Of a DNA stretch of 64,000 nt, positions 1 to 7,792 are shown piece by piece; positions within the stretch are counted from its first letter, which is position 1, and each line of letters opens with the position of its first letter. Below the pieces are notes generated by a model. It was not told where the DNA came from. It searched no databases and saw only the letters and a list, made by a program, of their open reading frames with translations. Source of the DNA: Chitinophagaceae bacterium (GTDB lineage: Bacteria > Bacteroidota > Bacteroidia > Chitinophagales > Chitinophagaceae); NCBI GenBank assembly GCA_017853575.1, contig JAFMJI010000001.1, positions 124,001-188,000 of the forward strand, read 5' to 3'. A program made the translations under genes and the position numbers.

Positions 1-369
1 GAAGCTGCAGTTGATTTACCTGATAATTACTTTGATGCACCAAAAGCTGCATATCAATCCAGAAGAGATTTGTTGGTAAAAAGATTGAACGCAATGCCAG
101 GAGTTTTTTGTCCAAACCCCGGTGGAGCATTCTACGTTGTTGCTAGACTCCCAATTGATGATGGTGATAAATTTTGTCAATGGATGTTGGAATCATTTTC
201 TTTCAATGGAAAAACAGTGATGATGGCACCTGCAAGCGGGTTTTACAATACCCCTGGATTAGGGAAAAACGAAGTGAGGATGGCCTATGTTATCAACAAT
301 GAAAATATTGATGCAGCCATGGATTGCCTGGAAGAAGCGTTAAAAGTTTATCCAGGAAGAGTTGTTTAG
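1..369 (+). CDS. Class I/II PLP aminotransferase, C-terminal part (gene starts outside window)
   Basis: The frame is open from the first base and ends in TAG at 367-369, so only the last 122 codons are present. The fragment carries the small C-terminal domain of aspartate-aminotransferase-like fold-type I enzymes: NPGGAFY at about codon 40, then GKTVMMAPASGFYN, then NEVRMAYVIN near codon 90, whose Arg is the family's substrate-carboxylate contact. These enzymes move an amino group between amino acids and 2-oxo acids in the cytoplasm. The PLP lysine lies upstream of the window, so the exact substrate (aspartate, aromatic or other) cannot be decided. Its 3' end overlaps that of the convergent EamA gene by four bases. 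Confidence 0.85.
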   Translation, partial: EAAVDLPDNYFDAPKAAYQSRRDLLVKRLNAMPGVFCPNPGGAFYVVARLPIDDGDKFCQWMLESFSFNGKTVMMAPASGFYNTPGLGKNEVRMAYVINNENIDAAMDCLEEALKVYPGRVV

Positions 370-1220
370 AATCGATTGATGATAAATACTCCACCAATAA
401 CGAGTACGGATCCTATCAAAGCATAGGTTTCGATACGCTCCCCCAAAATCAATACAGAAAGCATCATGGCAAAAATTGGGATGAGGTTATTGAACACGGA
501 AGTTTTAACTGCACCAATTTTACTAATCCCTTCATAATACCATACGAATCCCAATACCGTTCCACATATCCCAAGATATGCGATCGCAACCCAAACCATG
601 GGATTGACTTGTGTTGGAAAATTTTCAAATGGAGCACAAATTGCCAACAGACAAAAGCCCAAGAGTGTTGCCCATGTAGAAGCTTGTAATGGTGTTGTAG
701 TTTTCAATGCATCTCCTGCATAAAATGTGTACATCGCCCAACAGATTGGACATCCCAACATAAAAGCATCACCCCATGTAAATCCGGAAAGTAAATCATT
801 CAAGTTACCTCTGGATATTACAATCATCAATCCAAAAATGGATAAAATCATTCCAATGATTTTAATGGTATCAATTTTCTTTTTGTCTTTGATAGAGGTC
901 ATGATCATCACAAGCACTGGATTTAAAGAAACAATCAAAGCGCCGTGACTTGCTTCCACCAGTCTCAATCCATTGAAGAAAAAATAACTATAACCAAAAA
1001 TACCAGTGAGTCCAAGTATGAGCAATTGAAAAAACTGTTTGCGATTAATCTTAAATGGATTTTTTTCTTTCAATAAAACCATCGGTATCAAAAAAACCAA
1101 TGCAAATACATATCGAAAGGTAGCACCTGTGAATGATCCAAAAACCTGGGCAGCCATACGGGTTGCGATGAATGTTCCTCCCCACATCAATGCAACCAAA
1201 ATAAGTTTAATGTAAATCAC
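366..1220 (-). CDS. EamA/DMT-family transporter
   Basis: A 284-residue, very hydrophobic protein with about ten membrane segments arranged as two EamA repeats (roughly residues 5-135 and 148-282), the usual architecture and length of drug/metabolite transporters in the inner membrane. The repeat hallmarks are visible: an N-terminal ALMWGGTF, a mid-protein EASHGALIVSLNPVLV, and LGERIETYALIGSVLVIGG near the end. The substrate cannot be predicted; family members export amino acids, nucleosides or other metabolites. The start is GTG at 1218-1220, placed four bases after a TAACTTCG box, so the transcript may be nearly leaderless. It lies 30 bp downstream of the zinc alcohol dehydrogenase on the same strand. 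Confidence 0.85.
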   Translation of the reverse strand: MIYIKLILVALMWGGTFIATRMAAQVFGSFTGATFRYVFALVFLIPMVLLKEKNPFKINRKQFFQLLILGLTGIFGYSYFFFNGLRLVEASHGALIVSLNPVLVMIMTSIKDKKKIDTIKIIGMILSIFGLMIVISRGNLNDLLSGFTWGDAFMLGCPICWAMYTFYAGDALKTTTPLQASTWATLLGFCLLAICAPFENFPTQVNPMVWVAIAYLGICGTVLGFVWYYEGISKIGAVKTSVFNNLIPIFAMMLSVLILGERIETYALIGSVLVIGGVFIINRF

Positions 1221-1224
1221 GCCG

Positions 1225-1257
1225 CGAAGTTAACATATCTGTTCTTGAACTCAGCAA
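1225..1257 (-). promoter_or_regulatory. Promoter of the EamA gene (TTG-N22-TAACTTCG)
   Basis: On the minus strand a TTG (1255-1257) is followed after 22 bp by TAACTTCG (1225-1232), a one-base variant of the Bacteroidota -7 consensus TAnnTTTG. Only four bases (CGGC) separate the box from the GTG start. The TTG lies in the last codons of the upstream dehydrogenase gene. Confidence 0.5.
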
Positions 1258-2261
1258 GAGATCATTGCCTTGATCAAGCTGTCTTTCTCAGCATATAATG
1301 TTGGAAATTTTTCCACCAATTGGTCAAATTCGAACCTATGCGTGATCATTTCTTCGGGGTTGATTTTATTACCGAGCATTGATTCTTTTACAAATTCGAA
1401 GTCCGCATGCGTCGCATTCCTGCTGCTCATGAGCATTGCTTCTCGTTTGTGAAATTCAGGGTGGTTGACCTGGATATTACCTTGCTGCAATCCAACCAAC
1501 ACATACCTGCCGGCATGTGAAAGATAAGAAAGCGATTGATGAATGGATGTCAGATTTCCTGTTGCATCAAAAACAACTGAGGGCATATTCCCATTGGTTA
1601 GATCCTTTAATGCTGTGGGTGTATCATCAACCGCAGGATTAATACATTGTACAGCAGGAAAAGTTGAGCGACAAAATTTTAGTCGAAACAAATTTGTTTC
1701 TGCTACTATCACCTTGCATTCTATTAAAGAAAGGAAATACAAAAGTCCTATTCCAATCGGGCCAGCACCAATCACCAATACAAATTCATGAGGATTAATT
1801 TTTGCACGAGTAACAGCATGTGCACCAATAGCCAAAGGCTCAATGAGCGCAGTTTGATCCAATGACAATCCTTTTGCATGAACCAGCAATTCATCAGGCA
1901 CTGAAATAAATTCACTCATTCCTCCATCTTCATGAACACCTAATACACTCAGAGTTGAGCAACAATTTCTTTTACCTTGTTTACATGCAAAACATGTACC
2001 ACAGCTTTTATATGGAAGTATGGTTAAAAGATCTCCGCTTGAAAACCCCTCCGCTCCTCCTTCAACATATTCAGCTGCTAATTCATGTCCCAACACTCTA
2101 GGATAGGTAAAAAAAGGCTGTATCCCATTGTAGGCATGCAGGTCTGTTCCACAAACTCCAATTTGTCTTACACGAACAATGGAACACCCTGCTGTTGAAG
2201 CAGGATAATTCTTTTCTTCATATAATAACCGGCCAGGTTGGGAACAGACAAATGTTTTCAT
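1251..2261 (-). CDS. Zinc-dependent alcohol/polyol dehydrogenase (MDR family)
   Basis: A 336-residue medium-chain dehydrogenase. Catalytic zinc ligands are Cys37 (GVCGTDLHAYNG) and His59-Glu60 (GHE). The structural zinc site is complete, with Cys87, Cys90, Cys93 and Cys101. The Rossmann motif GAGPIG is at 165-170, and IEPLAIGAHAV near 140 is typical. It resembles the threonine dehydrogenase, galactitol-1-phosphate dehydrogenase and L-galactonate oxidoreductase subgroup, which oxidise a secondary alcohol of a sugar or amino acid with NAD(P). The real substrate is not evident and no sugar-catabolic genes are adjacent. The start ATG lies after a weak TATCTTCA box at about 2268-2275. It is divergent from the membrane acyltransferase gene at 2381. 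Confidence 0.88.
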   Translation of the reverse strand: MKTFVCSQPGRLLYEEKNYPASTAGCSIVRVRQIGVCGTDLHAYNGIQPFFTYPRVLGHELAAEYVEGGAEGFSSGDLLTILPYKSCGTCFACKQGKRNCCSTLSVLGVHEDGGMSEFISVPDELLVHAKGLSLDQTALIEPLAIGAHAVTRAKINPHEFVLVIGAGPIGIGLLYFLSLIECKVIVAETNLFRLKFCRSTFPAVQCINPAVDDTPTALKDLTNGNMPSVVFDATGNLTSIHQSLSYLSHAGRYVLVGLQQGNIQVNHPEFHKREAMLMSSRNATHADFEFVKESMLGNKINPEEMITHRFEFDQLVEKFPTLYAEKDSLIKAMISC

Positions 2262-2380
2262 GATTATGAAGATAAATCTATTAAAAACAATTCTATGTCT
2301 GTTGAAAGGTTTAAATTAGATATTACAGTCATTGATAGTATAAAGTAATTAACCAAAACCTTTAAATTAATTCTTTAAGT

Positions 2381-3493
2381 ATGTCAACAAAAATAGAACC
2401 AGAATTACTTGAAAAAAGGCTTGCATCACTTGATTTCATGCGAGGATTCATCATGGTTCTATTGGCATTGGAGTCGACCGGACTCTACAATGTGTTATTT
2501 GAAAATACGGCAGGCACCTCATTGGGAATGTTCTTCATTCAATTTCATCATCATCCCTGGAATGGACTGAGGTTCTGGGATCTCATCCAACCTGGGTTCA
2601 TGTTTATAGCTGGCACTGCTATGGCATATTCTGTAACAAGAATGAAGGAAAATGGTATTTCAAAAAATAACAGAACACGAAAGATTTTAAAACGATGTGG
2701 ATGGCTTTTCTTCTGGGGTGTATTGAATTATGCAGTAAGAAAAAATGGACTTTCATTTGAGCTGTGGAATGTGCTAACACAATTATCCTTTACCATACTA
2801 ATTGCCTACCTGATTTTTGAATGGAAGACAAGGAGTCAAATTATCTTCTCGCTGTTGTTGTTATTACTTACTGAAGTGCTGTATCGATACACAAATATTT
2901 CTGGATTTGATCAACCATTTACCGATCAAGAGAATTTTGGAAATTATGTCGATTTGATCTTGATGAATAAAATCAATGGTGGAGGATGGGTAGCCATTAA
3001 TTGCATACCCACTGCTGTTCATACCATTGCAGGGGCATTGGCTGGAAAATTGTTGATGAGCAATTCAGCAAGTAAAACAAAAACACTTATCTACTGGGGC
3101 ATTGGCACCCTAGTGGCTGGATACTTAATGGATATCACGTACATCACTCCTATTATTAAAAGAATAGCAACAAGTTCATTTACGTTGACTTCGCTTGGCT
3201 GGTGCTTGTTGTTTCTATCTGCAGATTACTATATCATCGATGTGAAAGACCGCAAGAAATATCTTTTCTTCTTTAAAGTAGTAGGTATGAACTCCATTTT
3301 TATCTACTTATTTTTTGAAATCGTAGGCGACAGATGGTTCAATGGATATATTGGCAATATCACAAACGGTTTGATGAACATGGCACATATTACTGGAATG
3401 ATTCAGTCCGTGATCACCTGCATCTGTATTTTCATGCTTGAATGGGGGATCTGTCTTTTCCTATACCGAAAGAAGATTTTTTTTAAGCTGTAA
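2381..3493 (+). CDS. HGSNAT/DUF5009-type membrane acyltransferase homologue
   Basis: A 370-residue polytopic membrane protein with roughly ten hydrophobic segments. It opens with RLASLDFMRGFIMVLLALE (residues 13-31), the signature start of the heparan-alpha-glucosaminide N-acetyltransferase/NagX-like family, followed by FHHHPWNGLRFWDLIQPGF near residue 60, where the conserved histidine and the W-D-L-I-Q-P-x-F core sit. Characterised relatives transfer an acetyl group from cytoplasmic acetyl-CoA across the membrane to a glucosamine; bacterial members are mostly uncharacterised. A role in acetylating a cell-envelope sugar is therefore inference. Its 3' end overlaps that of the convergent DUF4954 gene by 11 bp. 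The 119-bp gap upstream (2262-2380) shows no clear promoter. Confidence 0.8.
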   Translation: MSTKIEPELLEKRLASLDFMRGFIMVLLALESTGLYNVLFENTAGTSLGMFFIQFHHHPWNGLRFWDLIQPGFMFIAGTAMAYSVTRMKENGISKNNRTRKILKRCGWLFFWGVLNYAVRKNGLSFELWNVLTQLSFTILIAYLIFEWKTRSQIIFSLLLLLLTEVLYRYTNISGFDQPFTDQENFGNYVDLILMNKINGGGWVAINCIPTAVHTIAGALAGKLLMSNSASKTKTLIYWGIGTLVAGYLMDITYITPIIKRIATSSFTLTSLGWCLLFLSADYYIIDVKDRKKYLFFFKVVGMNSIFIYLFFEIVGDRWFNGYIGNITNGLMNMAHITGMIQSVITCICIFMLEWGICLFLYRKKIFFKL

Positions 3494-5690
3494 GCCGACC
3501 TAGAACTTTATCTATTTTGCTGATCAATTGTTTTCGTTCAGCTGACTTTTCTTTGATAAATGAATTTTCACTCAATTTTCCTAATACCTTTTCTTGTTCA
3601 AGATCGTTTTCATAAATCATTTTCCGAAAAGAATTATTCATATCTTTTTTCCTGGTTTGAACAATCCCATCATTTACCCTTTCATTGATTTCTTTAAATC
3701 TGTTCAGCAGTTCTACCAATTTATTTTCCGTAAAAGAGCGCTTTTTAATCCCTTCTAACTCCATGATGGAAGCAACAGCATGCGACAATACCTGTTCAGA
3801 ATAATTTGAAGCAACATCTGAATAAAATGAATGCAAGTTTTCCCAAGATTTAATTTTGCCGACATGGATTTTATGAAGCATTATCTTCATCTCACTTTCA
3901 GGCAATAGTTGACCGCCAAGATTTATCCAATTTTCTCTTTTTGAAAATACAGAAAAAGCATTGACCGATTCCACATTTGAAAAATCGTCGGAGGAAATCA
4001 TTTTTTCCAAAACATGTCCCATCACATAATAAACTATCATGTCTTTGAATGCGACATATGCTTTGCGTACTTTCAAAATAACAACATCGCGTTTACTGTT
4101 TTCAAATCCATCTGCAATAATTTTCAATTGATCAATCTGAGGATCATTTTTTTCAAGCAATTTTCTTCCAGTTTTTCTGCAAACTTCATCGTCGGGAATT
4201 TTCTGATCTTTTGAATGATAATAAGCTTTCCCAGTAAACAACGCTAACAAATTCAGCGCATCAAAAATTTCATTCACGCTATCAGGAGCCAAACTTTTAT
4301 ATTCGAATTTCAATTCCCGATCAATTCTTGCGTCTCTGTCTTTGTATTTCCACTCATTTCTCTGAAGTGCATAATAATTGTACTGAAACCAATATGCAGG
4401 AATAATCCTCAATTCATTTTCACTTGTATCATTTATCACCAAAGAAAAAGGAATTGGTATATTCAATTCAAATGGAAAGTCCCCTTTTGCCAGTAATGTA
4501 AAACTTGCAAATTTCGAATTATGCTTTAAGCTTACACATAATCCTGGCCAGAAACCCCTCCCAGCGATCAACTCCCCATCAGCACCTCTCGAATTATGAT
4601 TCGATCCAATTGTTGCACCAGCAGCCATGTTTGTTTGACCCATTAACAATGAAGCACAAAGAAATGAATTGTTATGATGTTGCTCATGAAAAGGATAAAT
4701 CAACGAGTTCAATACCTCGCAACACGAAATTGTTGCATTGTTTCCCAAATATGAATTAATCAACCTTGCACCATATTTTAATTGTGAATGTGATGCCATA
4801 AAAAACCTTACTGCTTTGACACCATAAAATATCCTGCAACCAACTCCAATAATACCGTTGACCAATTCACAACCTTCTCCAATTTGTGTAGATGCATCAG
4901 CATTGCTGTTAACAGTAACATTTTTAATTTTGTTTGCACCCTTGATGTATGCATCAGATCCAATTCTCACATCTTTGATCATTTTACAGTTTTTAATTAC
5001 TGTTCTATCACCAATGATTCCGTAGTGTCCCCTCTGTTGATCAAATTTTTTTTCTGTGAATGATTGAAAAGCTTCCATCAGCACCTCATCTTCTCTGAAT
5101 TTTGACCATAGATAAGCATCGGCAGTTAACATGCCATCAAAAGGCATGACCTTTCTTCCACCATTTTCATTACAGATTTCCATCCAAATTCTCGAACTTT
5201 CGGGTTCTCCCTGTTTTAAAATCCCATTCCCGAATTTCGCAGTTGGCGTTGTTGCCAATTCATTCACATTTGCAATGATCACTTCATTCCCAATGATATA
5301 ATGTGCGAGATAATTTACATTGTGAATACTCACGTTATCTCCCAGGTCGCAGCTAATAATTGTTGAACTGAACAAACCAACAGATAGACTGAGGTTTTTA
5401 AATTCAAGTGAGATCGGCTCCAATTTCCCAATCCTGACCAATCCAAAAAAACTACAATTTTTTACTAGTTGTGGATCAAACTGTTCTGAAACCAAGATAT
5501 TATTCCAATTATCAGAAGTATTGTTATTTCGGACAAGAATTTCTAGTTCAGCCGCTGTGAGACTTCTACATGTTGTATTGTCATTTAACTCATTCCTTAA
5601 AAAGTATTCATTCTTCCCTTTTGGCAAATACCCTTCTTCAATAAAGTCGTATCCAATTCGTTGCAAGGGGCGTTTCGTGATCTTGTTCAT
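3483..5690 (-). CDS. DUF4954 protein with left-handed beta-helix, linked to glmS
   Basis: A 735-residue cytoplasmic protein (no signal peptide or membrane segment). Residues about 75-400 are irregular hexapeptide repeats, with I, V or L every six residues (for example FGNGI, IGDRTVIKN, DVRIGSDAYIKG, NATISCCEV), as in left-handed beta-helix sugar acyltransferases and GlmU. A conserved-looking patch EQHHNNSF followed by MAAGATIGSNHNSRG and GRGFWPGLCVSLKHNS lies near residues 335-400. The rest is charged and helical. I recognise it as the Bacteroidota DUF4954 family, which has no established function. It starts 15 bp after glmS and is surely co-transcribed with it, suggesting a job in UDP-GlcNAc or amino-sugar metabolism. 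Confidence 0.8.
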   Translation of the reverse strand: MNKITKRPLQRIGYDFIEEGYLPKGKNEYFLRNELNDNTTCRSLTAAELEILVRNNNTSDNWNNILVSEQFDPQLVKNCSFFGLVRIGKLEPISLEFKNLSLSVGLFSSTIISCDLGDNVSIHNVNYLAHYIIGNEVIIANVNELATTPTAKFGNGILKQGEPESSRIWMEICNENGGRKVMPFDGMLTADAYLWSKFREDEVLMEAFQSFTEKKFDQQRGHYGIIGDRTVIKNCKMIKDVRIGSDAYIKGANKIKNVTVNSNADASTQIGEGCELVNGIIGVGCRIFYGVKAVRFFMASHSQLKYGARLINSYLGNNATISCCEVLNSLIYPFHEQHHNNSFLCASLLMGQTNMAAGATIGSNHNSRGADGELIAGRGFWPGLCVSLKHNSKFASFTLLAKGDFPFELNIPIPFSLVINDTSENELRIIPAYWFQYNYYALQRNEWKYKDRDARIDRELKFEYKSLAPDSVNEIFDALNLLALFTGKAYYHSKDQKIPDDEVCRKTGRKLLEKNDPQIDQLKIIADGFENSKRDVVILKVRKAYVAFKDMIVYYVMGHVLEKMISSDDFSNVESVNAFSVFSKRENWINLGGQLLPESEMKIMLHKIHVGKIKSWENLHSFYSDVASNYSEQVLSHAVASIMELEGIKKRSFTENKLVELLNRFKEINERVNDGIVQTRKKDMNNSFRKMIYENDLEQEKVLGKLSENSFIKEKSAERKQLISKIDKVLGRLTA

Positions 5691-5705
5691 AATAATTGAT
5701 TAAAA

Positions 5706-7541
5706 TTATTCTACAGTTACACTTTTAGCTAAATTTCTTGGACGATCAACATCAAGTCCGCGACTTACACCAATATAATATGACAGAAGTTGCAAAGGAA
5801 TTACATTGAGTATTGGCGCAATAATTTCATCTGCAGCAGGAACTGCAATAATATCTTTGGTGAAGGCCGCTAAAGTTTTATCACCTTCGGTTACAACAGC
5901 GATCAGTTTTCCTTTTCTTGCATTTATCTCTTGCATGTTGCTAACTACCTTCTCATGATAAGCATCTCTTGTTGCAACAAATAGAACAGGAAGGCTTTCA
6001 TCAACCAATGCAATGGGACCATGTTTCATTTCAGCTGCAGGATATCCTTCGGCATGTATATATGATATCTCTTTCAACTTTAATGCACCCTCCAAAGCAA
6101 CTGGAAAGTTATATCCTCTTCCCAAGTAAAGAAAACTATTCGCGTTGGCAGTTTTTGCAGCAATTGACTGAATAGATGAAACATCAGAAAGTATCTTTTC
6201 GACTTTTTCTGGTAGTGCATTCAGTTCATGTAAGAGTTCTACAAATCTATCATGTGAAACAGATTGTTTTTCTTTTGCAATTTTCAAGGCAATCATAGTT
6301 AGTACAACCAATTGTGCAGTAAATGCTTTTGTACTAGCCACTCCGATCTCAGGGCCTGCATGAGTATATGCCCCAGCATGAGAAACACGAGCAATAGATG
6401 ATCCCACTACATTCAGCACACCGAAGATCAAAGCACCTTGCTCCTTGGCTCTTTCGATTGCAACGAGGGTGTCTGCTGTTTCACCACTTTGGGAAATAGC
6501 AAAGATTACATCGCCCTTATTAACAATTGGATTTCTATACCTAAATTCTGAGGCATATTCAACTTCAACAGGGATACGGCACAACTCTTCTATAATATAT
6601 TCAGCAGCAAGTCCTGCATGCCAACTTGTTCCGCAAGCAATAATAATGATGCGGTTCGCATGCTTCAGCTTATCAATTTGTGATTCAACACCACCCATGA
6701 TAATATCTTCATGCGCTATATCCAATCTACCTCGCAAACAATCATAAATCGTTTTGGGTTGTTCATAAATTTCTTTCAACATAAAATGATCAAATCCGCC
6801 TTTTTCAATAGCAGACAATTCAAGATCCAATTGTTGAACAAAAGGAGTTATTTTTTCATTACCCAAATTTTTCAAAATCAGTTCATCACTCTTGATGATG
6901 GCAAGTTCATAGTCGTTGATATAAACTACTTCTTTGGTGTATTCAATGATGGGAGAAGCATCAGATGCAAGGAAGTGCTCTCCCTTTCCAATGCCTATGA
7001 CAAGTGGGCTCCCTTTTCTTGCGGCGATAAGTGTATCTGGATTCTCTTCATCCAACAAAACAATCACGTAAGCTCCGACCACTCTTTTCAAAGCAACACG
7101 AACCGCTTCTTCGAGAGAGCAACTGTTGTGAATCAGAATATCATCAATAAAGTTTACAAGAATTTCAGTATCTGTGTCACTATTAAATTTGTATCCCTTG
7201 CTAAGCAAGTCCTGCTTGATCGATGCGTAATTTTCAATGATACCATTGTGAATCATTGCAATTCTTCCGCTGTTTGACATATGTGGATGAGCATTTCTGT
7301 CGCTCGGTTCTCCATGCGTTGCCCATCTGGTATGCCCAATACCAATGGTGGATTTCAGTTCCTTACCCATGAGAAACTCTTCTAACTCAGCAACCTTGCC
7401 TTTCTTTTTATAAACTTTAATGGAATCATGAATCATGGCAACACCTGAGCTGTCGTAGCCTCTGTACTCTAAACGTTTAAGTCCCTTTAAAATGACTGGA
7501 TAGGCTTCCCTATGGCCAACATAAGCTAAAATACCGCACAT
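5706..7541 (-). CDS. glmS: Glutamine-fructose-6-phosphate transaminase (isomerizing)
   Basis: 611 residues, the standard GlmS length. It converts fructose-6-phosphate and glutamine to glucosamine-6-phosphate, the entry step to UDP-GlcNAc, peptidoglycan and LPS. The protein begins MCGILAYVGHREAYP, and Cys2 becomes the N-terminal nucleophile of the class II glutaminase domain (residues 1 to about 220; HTRWATHG and HNGIIENY visible). Two SIS sugar-isomerase domains follow (about 285-415 with CGTSWHAG and SQSGETADT; about 455-600 with LGRGYNFPVALEGALKLKE). The C-terminus RPRNLAKSVTVE carries the family's conserved end. It is first gene of an operon with DUF4954. No ribozyme-like leader is seen; the leader is only about 14 bases. 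Confidence 0.98.
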   Translation of the reverse strand: MCGILAYVGHREAYPVILKGLKRLEYRGYDSSGVAMIHDSIKVYKKKGKVAELEEFLMGKELKSTIGIGHTRWATHGEPSDRNAHPHMSNSGRIAMIHNGIIENYASIKQDLLSKGYKFNSDTDTEILVNFIDDILIHNSCSLEEAVRVALKRVVGAYVIVLLDEENPDTLIAARKGSPLVIGIGKGEHFLASDASPIIEYTKEVVYINDYELAIIKSDELILKNLGNEKITPFVQQLDLELSAIEKGGFDHFMLKEIYEQPKTIYDCLRGRLDIAHEDIIMGGVESQIDKLKHANRIIIIACGTSWHAGLAAEYIIEELCRIPVEVEYASEFRYRNPIVNKGDVIFAISQSGETADTLVAIERAKEQGALIFGVLNVVGSSIARVSHAGAYTHAGPEIGVASTKAFTAQLVVLTMIALKIAKEKQSVSHDRFVELLHELNALPEKVEKILSDVSSIQSIAAKTANANSFLYLGRGYNFPVALEGALKLKEISYIHAEGYPAAEMKHGPIALVDESLPVLFVATRDAYHEKVVSNMQEINARKGKLIAVVTEGDKTLAAFTKDIIAVPAADEIIAPILNVIPLQLLSYYIGVSRGLDVDRPRNLAKSVTVE

Positions 7542-7555
7542 ACTTAAATTTTCCG

Positions 7556-7588
7556 CAAAACTATCAATTGATCATCGAAAAGCATCAA
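7556..7588 (-). promoter_or_regulatory. Candidate glmS promoter (TTG-N22-TAGTTTTG)
   Basis: Minus-strand TTG at 7586-7588 and TAGTTTTG at 7556-7563 match the Bacteroidota -33/-7 pattern with a 22-bp spacer. The box lies 14 bp before the glmS ATG. A 10-bp palindrome, ATCAATTGAT (7563-7572), lies inside the spacer and could be an operator or chance. Confidence 0.45.
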
Positions 7589-7792
7589 TATTCATTGATA
7601 AAATGATTAATTTATCTTCATTTTAGAATAATTCATAATATAATTATTTAATTTTTTAATTAATGAATAGATATTAACTATTATTTTTAATTATTATCAA
7701 GACATTTAATTATACTTTTTATTAATAGTTCAAAGTGAATAAATAAAGAACAAGCAGACATCTAATAGTATATTTAGATATAAAAAGAGCAT
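7589..7792. other. AT-rich intergenic region without recognisable gene
   Basis: The 251-bp gap between the divergent glmS and carboxylesterase genes is the longest non-coding stretch here. It is extremely A+T-rich. TATATTTA at about 7768 lies some 20 bp before the esterase ATG and is one base off the -7 consensus, without a matching TTG. A short dyad (ATCAAT...ATTGAT) occurs near 7584-7600. I see no ORF, tRNA or riboswitch. Confidence 0.5.

Noticed and set aside
2305-2363. Inverted repeat AAAGGTTT (2305-2312) and AAACCTTT (2356-2363) in the gap before the DUF5009-type gene
   Set aside because: Only 8 bp in very AT-rich DNA, with no T-run, promoter match or second copy to support a function.
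6711-7277. 188-codon open frame on the plus strand opposite glmS
   Set aside because: It is antisense to the conserved glutaminase domain, has no recognisable domain and follows the codon pattern of glmS.
7542-7792. Possible riboswitch or glmS ribozyme in the long gap before glmS
   Set aside because: The predicted glmS leader is only about 14 bases, and the rest of the gap is low-complexity AT-rich DNA with no conserved structure.
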